Assembly: GCA_007674295.1 (NCBI GenBank)
Contig: CM017450.1
Coordinates: 1-64,000 of the forward strand
From: Antonospora locustae
Taxonomy: Eukaryota > Microsporidia
Length of the DNA: 64,000 bases
Direction: 5' to 3'
The notes beneath the pieces are model-generated. The model was given only the letters and a program-made list of their open reading frames with translations, ran no database searches and was not told the origin of the DNA. How positions within the stretch are numbered: position 1 is the stretch's first letter; every line of letters begins with the position of its first letter. Positions 46,272 to 55,036 of this stretch are shown here, piece after piece. The translations under genes and the position numbers were made by a program.

Positions 46272-49136
46272 CTATAGATACAGGGAGCCTGCAAACACGA
46301 TGTCCCGCTTGATTTTGGTTATTCCTATTGCAAAGAGATTTTCCAGTTCTGTGTTTCCAATTACTCTTGCTGCAGAGCACAGTTGTCTTAGTAGCTCCTC
46401 GAGCCTGCGAAAGCAGCGTATTATGCTTCCCTCGAAAACAGGTGTTTTTGAACATATGTCCAAAAACGTATAGCCACAGACCCACATTTTGACAACGTCC
46501 ATGAGCTCGTACGAGAACCTTTGCACGTATGCATCTGCATCAACCTTGAGATTGCAATCATGCAGCACAGATACTATTTTCTGTGCGGTAGATTTCAACA
46601 TCTTGTACTTCTCATGGCATTCTTCGCTGATACCGACCTCCTCCTGTTGCCACTCCTCAAACACAAAGCACGACAGCAAAGAAACCACGTCTTCGACACT
46701 CATTCCTGAAAACTCCCCGTTGAATATCATCTCTGTGAGAATAAGCTCGTCGCCACTTGATATTTCACATGCTATTTTCCCCTTTTCTAAGATCGAATGC
46801 TCATCACAATACTCCAAACGCCTCAGGACTTTTATCATCTTCTGGCACTCTTCCATGTGATATATCTCAACCATCCTCTGGTACTCCTTATATTTTGCTT
46901 CATATATGGACCTTATCCTCTCTATTCGAAAGAACTCTATAAGCGAGTTTGTGTGTGGCCCTAGAAACGACCTGAGGAACCTGTCCTCACTGCTGCATAG
47001 AGATGCTGTGTTGACGTCAAGCATCAGGCTCCTGTTGAATGCAACGATGAACTTGCATGACTTGATGCATGACTTAGAGAGCTCGTTGCAGAGCAGACAC
47101 CTGTCAAACGGAACAAAAAGCTCGTGGCCACACAGTTCCTTCTCTATGTCGTCAATCTTTGCATCTAGGCACGTTTTCAGGTTCACAGGCTCGAACTTTC
47201 TGAAGAACGTTCTGGTCTCTATCTTTACATTCCCTTTGTAGACTCTCTCAATGGCGTCCACAGAAAATGTCTTTCTGATTATGCCACCGTCCACAAAGAA
47301 GCAGCACTCCAGCTCCTCACTGCTGCATGAGTTAACAACCGCTGTCTTCACAGTGTATGGGACACTTCCCTCTATGTAGAAGAGATCAACAACTGTGCCC
47401 TTGGTTATCAGCGATGAAAGGTTCTTCTGTTCTATTGTTTTTCTTAGCTCTCTATTTCTTTCCGTCTTGAGCTCATTTCTCCTCTTGTAGAGCCTGAAGT
47501 ACTCTGCGCCGCTCTTGGGCTCTTTGGGAATCCTCTCATACAACCTGTACACAACCTTCTCAAGCTCAACTCTCTCGTTTTGCTTTTGAAAGTGAAAGAA
47601 GCTCCTGCTTAGTAGATACAGCGGGTCAAGTCCCTCCACTCTCATGAGGTTCAGAACCATGTTATATGACAGGTAGAAGGCACTGTTCAGCTTGTCAGGC
47701 TCTCCACTGAATACGCTTGCACCCTCGCTCATGGTAAGCACGTCACCCATTAGCGCAATCACAACACCTCTTTCGTCAATACCTCTTCTTCCTGCCCTAC
47801 CACTCATCTGTATGTACTCACCTGAGCTTACCACTCTTCTCTCTGTGCCGTCAAACTTCTTGAGCGCAGTGAACACAACTGACTTCGCAGGCATGTTCAG
47901 TCCGATGGAAAACGTTTCTGTGGCAAAGAGAATCTTTAGCAAGTTTTCTTGAAACAGTATCTCGACAATCTCCTTCAAAATGGGAAGCAACCCAGAGTGG
48001 TGAATTCCAACACCTCTCAGAAGCAGTGGAAGCAGATTCTGAATGAGCGGTAGCTCTCTGTCCTCTCTTCGAAGCGAAGACAATGCGTTTTTGAATATCA
48101 CCTTAACGGACTCTTTCTCCTCGTCAGAGAGAAAGTCATTTTCCACAGCAAGAGCAAACCTCTCACAGTCTTTTCTACTAAACGAAAAGACAATCGTAGG
48201 AAGCCACTTTTGCTCGAGAAGGATTTTTATTATATTCCGCATGTCCCCATCATCAATCCTTTTTTTAGAGCCTATCGATTTCATGGCCTTTGAAAATGCA
48301 GTCCTGTCAAAGATGTCTTTTCCTGTCTTTTCATCGTGTCCTTTGACTCTGTAGAGCCCCCTTCCACCCTTTGGCATCACATAGTGCGTAAGCGGAGTAG
48401 GCCTCTTTTCAGTGTACACCACATGGACGATCTGGTTGTGCGTCTTTGCAACCCACCTTGCAAACTCGCTGGCATTTGGAATGGTCGCACTCAGAAAAAC
48501 CATTCTAACGTGATCTGGAAGGAGAATTATCGTCTCTTCCCAGACAACACCTCTTTCTCTGTCACGCATGTAATGTATCTCATCGAACACAACCCAGCTA
48601 ACCTCTCTCAGCACCTCGCTCCCGCGGTACAGCATGTTTCTGAGAATCTCTGTGGTCATCACAAGACAAGATGCATGGGGATTCAGCGTCACATCCCCTG
48701 TCATCAGCCCCACGTCCTCAAACTCAAGCTGAAGCTCGCGGTACTTCTGGTTAGATAGAGCCTTTATCGGAGACGTGTACACAACCCGTTGGTTTCTATT
48801 TATTGACATGGCAATAGCATACTCTGCCACAGCTGTCTTTCCAGAGCTTGTGTGTGCGGCAACAAGCACGCTTTCACCGCGCTCTAGCGCATAGATGCTT
48901 ATCTTCTGAAATAGGTCGAGCTCAAAACTATACTTCTTTGCATGAAAGTGTGGGTGCGTGGTCGGCATCGATGTGTATGGAACAGCATTTGGAACTATCG
49001 ACTCATGTCTTGTATCTTCTGTCTTGAATACATCCATAGCAGCAACGCTGTTCTGATGGCTTTCAACCGCTGCTTTCTCAATTACTTGCACTGCCGATGT
49101 ATTTTCAAAAATAGATATAGACTCCTCGTCAAACAT
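46272..49136 (-). CDS. MTR4: Mtr4/Dob1-like RNA helicase
   Basis: The protein has 954 residues. Mtr4 feeds RNA to the nuclear exosome. Helicase motifs: AHTSSGKT, TSPIKALSNQKYRE, DEIHYMRDRERGVVWEE, LSATIPNA and MSGRAGRRGIDERG. The end, FEGSIIRCFRRLEELLRQL and NTELENLFAIGITKIKRDIVFA with final SLYL, is Mtr4's helical bundle signature, so it is not Ski2. An insert domain (about 590-780) fits the Mtr4 arch, with a KOW-like part. CCC touches the ATG at 49136; the frame extends 15 codons more. It is divergent from the tRNA gene. Confidence 0.95.
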   Translation of the reverse strand: MFDEESISIFENTSAVQVIEKAAVESHQNSVAAMDVFKTEDTRHESIVPNAVPYTSMPTTHPHFHAKKYSFELDLFQKISIYALERGESVLVAAHTSSGKTAVAEYAIAMSINRNQRVVYTSPIKALSNQKYRELQLEFEDVGLMTGDVTLNPHASCLVMTTEILRNMLYRGSEVLREVSWVVFDEIHYMRDRERGVVWEETIILLPDHVRMVFLSATIPNASEFARWVAKTHNQIVHVVYTEKRPTPLTHYVMPKGGRGLYRVKGHDEKTGKDIFDRTAFSKAMKSIGSKKRIDDGDMRNIIKILLEQKWLPTIVFSFSRKDCERFALAVENDFLSDEEKESVKVIFKNALSSLRREDRELPLIQNLLPLLLRGVGIHHSGLLPILKEIVEILFQENLLKILFATETFSIGLNMPAKSVVFTALKKFDGTERRVVSSGEYIQMSGRAGRRGIDERGVVIALMGDVLTMSEGASVFSGEPDKLNSAFYLSYNMVLNLMRVEGLDPLYLLSRSFFHFQKQNERVELEKVVYRLYERIPKEPKSGAEYFRLYKRRNELKTERNRELRKTIEQKNLSSLITKGTVVDLFYIEGSVPYTVKTAVVNSCSSEELECCFFVDGGIIRKTFSVDAIERVYKGNVKIETRTFFRKFEPVNLKTCLDAKIDDIEKELCGHELFVPFDRCLLCNELSKSCIKSCKFIVAFNRSLMLDVNTASLCSSEDRFLRSFLGPHTNSLIEFFRIERIRSIYEAKYKEYQRMVEIYHMEECQKMIKVLRRLEYCDEHSILEKGKIACEISSGDELILTEMIFNGEFSGMSVEDVVSLLSCFVFEEWQQEEVGISEECHEKYKMLKSTAQKIVSVLHDCNLKVDADAYVQRFSYELMDVVKMWVCGYTFLDICSKTPVFEGSIIRCFRRLEELLRQLCSAARVIGNTELENLFAIGITKIKRDIVFAGSLYL

Positions 49137-49139
49137 GGG
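49137..49139 (-). promoter_or_regulatory. CCC start signal of MTR4
   Basis: CCC touches the ATG at 49136. Confidence 0.5.
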
Positions 49140-49236
49140 ATAAAAAATATATGTTAAAAAGCAGCCCTTGTCTTCAACCACATTCGCGGCTTTTACTTTA
49201 ACTGCAATTGGTTAAATTGAAATTCTTGTGTGCGCA

Positions 49237-49319
49237 GTCAGTGTGGCCGAGTGGTTAAGGCGATCGACTAGAAATCGGTTGGGGGAGACCCCTCGTAGGT
49301 TCAAATCCTGCCGCTGACG
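49237..49319 (+). tRNA. tRNA-Ser (anticodon AGA)
   Basis: The gene is 83 nt without intron. Acceptor stem GTCAGTG pairs with CGCTGAC (one G-U). The D arm is TGGCCGAGTGGTTAAGG (A box). Anticodon loop CTAGAAA gives AGA (read as IGA for UCN serine codons). The long variable arm GGGG-AGA-CCCC is typical of serine tRNA. The T arm is GTAGGTTCAAATCCTGC (B box). The discriminator base is G at 49319; CCA is not encoded. Confidence 0.93.
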
Positions 49320-49330
49320 ACGCACACGTG

Positions 49331-49336
49331 TTTTTT
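49331..49336 (+). terminator. RNA polymerase III terminator of tRNA-Ser
   Basis: A run of six T starts 11 bases after the tRNA 3' end. A second T run (49340-49344) follows. Confidence 0.6.
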
Positions 49337-49417
49337 GGCTTTTTGCAGCACGTTGATGTGCTTTTGTTGAGAAATTGTGTGCTCCTTACGGTGTATCAAT
49401 GTTTTGTGTAGGAGCCC

Positions 49418-50881
49418 ATGCAGTGTCCGGTGTGCTTTTTGGACATAGAGTGCATGCAGGCTGCATACGAATGCGGACATATCTTGTGCATTATGTGCGC
49501 AGCAAGACTCATCTACTTAATGAACGACGAGAAATGTCCACTATGCTTGAAGAGCAATCAGCACATACTGTTTAGAAACTGTTTTGAGGAATCTGCAGCA
49601 AATGTGTGCAGCACTAAAGAGTCAAAGGGCAATGGAAATGTGCACACTGGATGGGCGACATGCAGTGGCAGCAAAGACACCGGAGCCCCAAGCACATCTG
49701 TGCATGCTGTGTGCAAAGAGTCTTTAGAAAAGTCTCTCAATGTTCTTTCCATCAGAACTAGGTCTAGGCCAATGCAGTCAGAGAGGAAAAATGTCTTCTT
49801 TGCAACTCCCGACATGTGCAAAGAGATTCGCAGAGTCCTTGCATTTGCATGCCAGCTCTGTACAGCAACATTTCCATCACTTCAGCCACTCAGAACACAC
49901 TACAACAAGTCTCACAAAAAACTTCTTTGCGACGAGTGCATGGGGCACAGAAAGTCGTTTCCGTCTGAATTTGAACTTTTTGACCACAGAAGCCTCAAAG
50001 AGCACAAGTCCAGCGGAGACGGGTCTTTTCGTGGCCACGTATGGTGCTGCTTCTGCTCTTCATATTTCTACAATGCAGAGACAGCACGTGCACACTGCAT
50101 AGAGCATCATGAACTGTGTGTCTTCTGCGAGGAAAAGAGGTTCTACAAGGACTTCGAATGCCTCGAGACGCACTGGAAAAGAATGCATTACACATGCAAA
50201 TACCCAACTTGCATAAAGCAGAAGGCGTATGCATTCAAATACAAGGGCGAGCTGATGCAGCACCTGCTGAAGTACCACAATGTAGGTGAGTCTAGAATCG
50301 AAAGTAGAGTCGAGGAGGATCTGCCTTTCATGGACCCAATGGCAAAGGAAGTTACCTGGGGCGGACATCAAAAAGAGAATTCGCAGCACACAAGTACCCT
50401 TCTCAAGACATCGCATAGAAGTAAGGCAAGCACCGAAAATACGGCATTTGCGAGGCCCCGCCCTGTGCCTTTATCAAAGAGCAAAGAAGTTCGTAGCGAA
50501 GGGTGCGCATTTCCGTCATTTCTGGACAGGTCTTCCATGCTTGCAGACAGGTCACAAAGACAGGTAAGAATGCAACTTCTAAAAAGAAGTACACCGCACT
50601 TTGAAGTAGTAGATGGTCTTCTTGACAAAATGAATTCGAATGTCCTAGACCCCAAGCATCTTATCTCGGAGATGGAAGTATTCATGGCACCCCGTGACGT
50701 GCACAAGCTGTTGAACACAGTCATCGGCTTTGTTCACGATAGAAAAACGTTAGCTTCTGTGCTAAAGACATACAAGAACCAGATTGACTTTCCAAAGTAC
50801 AAAAGCAAGGCACCAAGAAAAGATATGGCAAAGGAGGTTACCAAGCTTGGATACAAAGTGTTTGACTTCACAAAGAAATAG
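49418..50881 (+). CDS. HEL2: Hel2/ZNF598-like RING ubiquitin ligase
   Basis: The protein has 487 residues. Hel2/ZNF598 senses collided ribosomes and ubiquitinates small-subunit proteins. The RING is at the very N-terminus (C3, C6, C19, H21, C24, C27, C40, C43). After about 80 residues come several C2H2-like fingers in the Hel2 order: FACQLCTATFPSLQPLRTH, LCDECMGHRKSFPSEFELF, CCFCSSYFYNAETARAHC, CVFCEEKRFYKDFECLETHW and CKYPTCIKQKAYAFKYKGEL. The tail is Ser-rich with a helical end. CCC touches the ATG. It lies 98 bp after the tRNA. Confidence 0.88.
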   Translation: MQCPVCFLDIECMQAAYECGHILCIMCAARLIYLMNDEKCPLCLKSNQHILFRNCFEESAANVCSTKESKGNGNVHTGWATCSGSKDTGAPSTSVHAVCKESLEKSLNVLSIRTRSRPMQSERKNVFFATPDMCKEIRRVLAFACQLCTATFPSLQPLRTHYNKSHKKLLCDECMGHRKSFPSEFELFDHRSLKEHKSSGDGSFRGHVWCCFCSSYFYNAETARAHCIEHHELCVFCEEKRFYKDFECLETHWKRMHYTCKYPTCIKQKAYAFKYKGELMQHLLKYHNVGESRIESRVEEDLPFMDPMAKEVTWGGHQKENSQHTSTLLKTSHRSKASTENTAFARPRPVPLSKSKEVRSEGCAFPSFLDRSSMLADRSQRQVRMQLLKRSTPHFEVVDGLLDKMNSNVLDPKHLISEMEVFMAPRDVHKLLNTVIGFVHDRKTLASVLKTYKNQIDFPKYKSKAPRKDMAKEVTKLGYKVFDFTKK

Positions 50882-50974
50882 CGCCTCATTCTAAACAGAG
50901 CATCGCAAATAGATAAAAGTGTTATTTATCATCTATGTCCTGCAGCAGCCCCTGCAGATCAGACCTGCAACACA

Positions 50975-52156
50975 TCAGCTTTTGTTTCTGCTGGCAGCGT
51001 ATTTAAGGTTCTCAGTGTGTATCATATGGTTAGCTTCCATTATGTAGTCAAGTACAGAGTCTAAGTCTTGCATCCAGTCTGGATCAAGCGACTTATTGAA
51101 TTTCACTAACTGCTTTTTCTGATCAATTCTGCAGTGCAGAGTTCCACTGTTCACTGCCCAGCAGATCTTATCAACGACATCGTCATCTCTGCACTGTAAG
51201 AGGCACGCAAGATCATTTATGTTGACATGTGTGCAGAATCTGGATATAACGGCTAGGTTGTGGCTGTCCACTGCGCATGTTACTGTCTCTGAAAATCGCT
51301 CAATGTCTATTTCCGCAAAGCTGCGGAATATATCCATGGACCTGTGCTGTATGAGTTCGCTCTTCAAAAATAGCGCGAGGACTCTTCTTACAGGTTCGGT
51401 ATTGTTCTTGTCCAGAATCAAGGTCTCGATCATTCTCCTTCTTTCGTCACTTCTTGGGGCAATCAGAGAAAAAAAGGAGCTCTGCACCACGCTTTTGTGC
51501 GGCTCAGAAATCCTGCTAACTTTCAGCAGAATCTTACTTGCCTCCATGTAGTCTTTCTTCCCAAGGAAAAGCTCAACCATGTATCGATCGTACTTCACCT
51601 CCTGTGCAGAGTCTCCAGACTCATCAAAGTATCTCTTTCTAATTTTCTTGCTGCACACATCAGCCTTTATCCAGTCTCCATTCAAGATTGCGAGTTGAAG
51701 CTGGTCCAGCTGAAAGCCAATCACCTTCACTTCTTCAATGGATGTGAATGTCTCAACGGGAATGTCGAAAATGACATCAAGAGCGCCTTTAATGTCGCCC
51801 TGCCCAATGTACATGTCCTTCAGTGCGGAAGCTATCTTTATTCGCTCCTCCTCAAGAAACATCTTTCCCTCGACGACATCTTTCAGCAAAGTATGGCAGA
51901 ACTTCATAAAGCTGCTTAAGTCCTGTGTCTTCTGTGCCTCCCGCATGGCCTCACTGTATTTGTGGTCAAATACGTAGTTAATGAACCACCTGAACGCCTG
52001 CTTCAGCTGGCCTTTGCGTCTCCCCAGTACTCTCATTAGCGCTATCGCCTCTGTATCGCTGCCACAAGTTTCCAGCATCTTCAAAAACACTTCCCTGCTT
52101 TTTTCGTCGTCTTTTGCAAGACGAGCTTCTCTCTCTCGCTCAATCAAATCGTCCAT
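50975..52156 (-). CDS. RPN5: 26S proteasome lid subunit Rpn5-like
   Basis: The protein has 393 residues. Rpn5 is a PCI subunit of the 19S lid (and related to Csn4). The helical repeat part has GDIKGALDVIFDIPVETFTSIEE, typical of Rpn5, and LQLAILNGDWIKADVCSKKIRKRYF. A PCI/winged-helix region closes the protein (SGTLHCRIDQKKQLVKF). It is near the yeast length (445). The ATG at 52156 is used; the frame runs 38 codons further, but CCCCC at 52164-52168 marks this start. It converges with Hel2 (93 bp). Confidence 0.85.
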   Translation of the reverse strand: MDDLIEREREARLAKDDEKSREVFLKMLETCGSDTEAIALMRVLGRRKGQLKQAFRWFINYVFDHKYSEAMREAQKTQDLSSFMKFCHTLLKDVVEGKMFLEEERIKIASALKDMYIGQGDIKGALDVIFDIPVETFTSIEEVKVIGFQLDQLQLAILNGDWIKADVCSKKIRKRYFDESGDSAQEVKYDRYMVELFLGKKDYMEASKILLKVSRISEPHKSVVQSSFFSLIAPRSDERRRMIETLILDKNNTEPVRRVLALFLKSELIQHRSMDIFRSFAEIDIERFSETVTCAVDSHNLAVISRFCTHVNINDLACLLQCRDDDVVDKICWAVNSGTLHCRIDQKKQLVKFNKSLDPDWMQDLDSVLDYIMEANHMIHTENLKYAASRNKS

Positions 52157-52163
52157 CTTTGTT

Positions 52164-52168
52164 GGGGG
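52164..52168 (-). promoter_or_regulatory. CCCCC start signal of RPN5
   Basis: Five C on the minus strand, seven bases before the ATG at 52156, decide the start. Confidence 0.5.
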
Positions 52169-52386
52169 TGTAAATTGCCTAAAATAGCTTCTACGATGTG
52201 AAAATGCATGTATAAGGGGCACTGGAAACGTCTGTCCTACGATGAGATTCTGCACTTCTTCAAGAGACACCTAGTAACAATTATCTCATAGTAAGGCAAA
52301 TACTACAATCTGACTTGAGGTCTATTTTAATGATGTGTACTAATGCATTTGTGTATATATTTCAAAATTTACAGACAAGACCCCTA

Positions 52387-53382
52387 CTATCCACTACTGT
52401 CTTCCTTATGTCCAAGCCCATCGGTAGAGCGTACATTGGAAATGAAAAATTCGCTCTTTCTGTTTCTGTCCTCTATACTCAGTGTATGTGTAGATGTACC
52501 AGCCATACTCATTGTTCTTGGCGGCCTTCCAACCTCCATATAGCTGTTTTTAAATGCCGCAGCAGCCTTGTCGTGGCTCCCCAGCACTATGTATCGGTCC
52601 TTGTTTGTTCTAAGACCTGCAATCTCTGTGGGCATTACAAGACATCGCACCTCCTGTGGAATCTTGTTCATCACCAGCGTCTGCGAAGAATGCACAGAAA
52701 CGTCTCTCCTCTGCGTTGTCTCTTTTTTCCTCCTCACCATAGACTTCTGAATGATTTTATGGTACTCTGCACATGCAACTAGAATCTTGTCTTTTTCCTC
52801 GACCTTTCTTGCCTCTCTCAAGGACAAGACTCTTTTTTTAAATAAGCACCTTCTGAACCGGTCAATAACGTACCTGTACGCTGGTCTGTAATGCCCAGAC
52901 CCACTGCGCTCGCTCTCGCGAGGCACGTTGGTGTCTTCCCAGATATCCTCTACCAGCGTTCCCCTTTTTCTCATCTTCTCTATCTGCTTGAATACCCTGA
53001 TATCTTGGTTTTCTCTTTCCATAATGAGAAACTCTTCCATGTAAATCAGTTTGTCTGTATTTTTTAATATATAGGAAAGAGGGAGGTTTCTTATTATGTA
53101 AAAGTACCTCCATGCATCCACGATTCTTTTTTTTGTGTCCTTTCTTGGCTTTTCAGGCATCTGCATGACTTTCTTGTAATATACTCGCCGCGGGTCTCGA
53201 ATTACATTTTCAAAGTCATAAGGAGTTCTGAGCAAAGCATCGTGAGAAAATGTGTCTATGTCCTTTTTTAAGAGATGAATCTCGGAGCTTATCTTGTTGT
53301 ACATCATGTTGGCTTTTCTATCTCCATTCTCTGTTTTAACAGACTTATTCGTTTGTCTGTCCGTTTTTATTATTTCTACCAT
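52387..53382 (-). CDS. Basic protein of unknown function, 331 residues
   Basis: The N-terminal 200 residues are basic and helical (ISSEIHLLKKDIDTFSHDAL, IVDAWRYFYIIRNLPLSYIL, RYVIDRFRRCLFKKRVLSL). The C-terminal 90 residues are Ser/Thr-rich and likely disordered. No signal or membrane segment is seen. The basic charge suggests a nuclear or nucleic-acid-binding protein, but no family is recognised. AAATTTT-like sequence (AAAAAATTTTAG) lies about ten bases before the ATG, a second start-region type known in Encephalitozoon. It lies 116 bp upstream of Rpn5's extended frame on the same strand. Confidence 0.6.
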   Translation of the reverse strand: MVEIIKTDRQTNKSVKTENGDRKANMMYNKISSEIHLLKKDIDTFSHDALLRTPYDFENVIRDPRRVYYKKVMQMPEKPRKDTKKRIVDAWRYFYIIRNLPLSYILKNTDKLIYMEEFLIMERENQDIRVFKQIEKMRKRGTLVEDIWEDTNVPRESERSGSGHYRPAYRYVIDRFRRCLFKKRVLSLREARKVEEKDKILVACAEYHKIIQKSMVRRKKETTQRRDVSVHSSQTLVMNKIPQEVRCLVMPTEIAGLRTNKDRYIVLGSHDKAAAAFKNSYMEVGRPPRTMSMAGTSTHTLSIEDRNRKSEFFISNVRSTDGLGHKEDSSG

Positions 53383-53617
53383 CTTTCTTTGCTAAAATTT
53401 TTTGTTGATTTTTTTATTTCACATAAACAAAGTACTCACACCCATAATGGTGTTGTTTACGTAAAAGAACCTGGCATTTTACTATATCTCTGCATCTCAC
53501 CTGACATTGCACTATGCAAGTGCACATGAAAGATGCTCAATAATTTGGAGCACGAACTATAAGCATAATTGAAAAACATGTTCTAGTGGTGTGCACAGTG
53601 CACAACTCCCGTTTCGT

Positions 53618-53785
53618 ATGCGGACACTGCTTGTATATGAGCGAGTCATTTGCTATAAACAAGGAAACTGCTATGCCAAGTCTGCATTTCGAACTGTACC
53701 TCCAAACCCTCTACAAGCTCCAGAGCATTCCATCTATTACTTGCTGAAAACTTTTCTGCTTAATGAAAGGGAGAAATATAAGTGA
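53618..53785 (+). CDS. Small protein of 55 residues, unknown
   Basis: The frame begins MRTLLVYERVICYKQGNC and ends EHSIYYLLKTFLLNEREKYK. CCC (53608-53610) lies seven bases before the ATG. The stop is only two bases from the stop of the convergent zinc-finger gene, as is common for real gene ends here. It has two amphipathic parts joined by a Pro-rich link. No family is recognised; it could be chance. Confidence 0.35.
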   Translation: MRTLLVYERVICYKQGNCYAKSAFRTVPPNPLQAPEHSIYYLLKTFLLNEREKYK

Positions 53786-53787
53786 GT

Positions 53788-54513
53788 TTATTGTCTGTGT
53801 CCGTGTGTCAAGTGATACTTCAGGCCATTTGCATTTTTGTATCTCTTTTTGCATCCTTCAAACGTGCATAGATACGGTTTGGTAAGATCTTCCCCTTCTC
53901 TGTGTCCTCTTTCCATATGGTAGCGCAGACCATATGCAGACGTATACAGCTTGTTGCAGTTTGCATGTTCGCACTTGAACATCTTTGCTTTACTTTCAGG
54001 AGCACTGGAAGCGATTTCGCTGGAGTCGCTTGTCTGTGTAGTTTCCAACCTGTTTTCCGATGTTTCGTCTGTGGTGCTCTCTTCTCTTGAATCTTTATCG
54101 TGCTTTGTGGCTGTATATGGGTTTGCTGCTAATTCGTGACTCATCATGTGTATTTCCCATTCCGTAAAGTTTTGAAAGCTCATGCGACAACAGCTTCTGT
54201 TCTTGAGAAACTCATGCTCAGCCTCTCTTTCAGCATCCCACTCATGAACTTCTACAGACGGTCTTTTGAAAAACGCCTGCTCCTCCATCTTCAGTAGAAG
54301 GTTCTCTATGAATATTTGATCAAACTGCATTGTGTGGAGCCTTTGCAGGAACTCTGCCCGACTTTTTGCGTGTTCCTGCTGCAGAATGCTGGACTTTTCA
54401 CTGTCGCTTGTCGAGTAGCTGCTGCTATCCTCCTTACTTTTGCAGTCAAAATCTATTGTTATGGATCTTACCATACCCTCGTCTCCAGACACAGCCGAAC
54501 TTATACATGACAT
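53788..54513 (-). CDS. C2H2 zinc-finger protein, Sfp1-like
   Basis: The protein has 241 residues. Two C2H2 fingers at the end (about 177-238): KCEHANCNKLYTSAYGLRYH and LCTFEGCKKRYKNANGLKYH. The spaced pair with the sequence YKNANGLKYHxxxGH is the signature of fungal Sfp1/JAZF1, a TOR-linked regulator of ribosome genes. The N-terminus is acidic and Ser-rich (SSSYSTSDSEKSSIL) and likely disordered. It is probably a nuclear transcription factor. Confidence 0.75.
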   Translation of the reverse strand: MSCISSAVSGDEGMVRSITIDFDCKSKEDSSSYSTSDSEKSSILQQEHAKSRAEFLQRLHTMQFDQIFIENLLLKMEEQAFFKRPSVEVHEWDAEREAEHEFLKNRSCCRMSFQNFTEWEIHMMSHELAANPYTATKHDKDSREESTTDETSENRLETTQTSDSSEIASSAPESKAKMFKCEHANCNKLYTSAYGLRYHMERGHREGEDLTKPYLCTFEGCKKRYKNANGLKYHLTHGHRQ

Positions 54514-55036
54514 CTACCGTTTTGGAAGTCATGATAATAGATCTCTATATTATAAATGGTTCTGTATTTATATGCTACAAAGGTGCAGAGCATGATGTTT
54601 TGTGCTATGTGATGGACTTATAGTGAACGTATGCTCTAACTAGTAGTGGTATGCGTATTGTTGGGTCTTTTGTGCTATAACACCTTCCATGTTAATTTGC
54701 TACACCCGCCGCATTTTGCAGAAGCCTGCCTGAGGTTTGCTGTAAATACTGAGCGAATGACGCGGTACAGAAGGATAAGTGGCACATATAATACAAAAAT
54801 GTCTTTTGTAAAGCATCGCACCAGCAGTTTCAAGTTGCACACCACGGGACTGGATGTGCACACATTCGATGCATACACTTCCGTGTAAGAAACAAAACGA
54901 AACGAACAAAAGCAGTGCAACCACTATAAGCATGCCAGGAACTGCCGGTCATCGCACATTATGTATTTTCTGCGAAAGCGGTATACCGGCAAACTTGAAA
55001 CTGAAATAAATATTATGAAGGAGTAAAACAGTAATT
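54514..55036. other. About 0.5 kb divergent promoter region
   Basis: This separates the Sfp1-like and KIN1-type genes. An 80-codon plus frame (54646-54888) has no CCC and no motif. Nothing else is visible. Confidence 0.4.

Noticed and set aside
54646..54888. An 80-codon plus frame before the KIN1-type gene.
   Set aside because: No start signal, no motif; a plausible promoter region instead.
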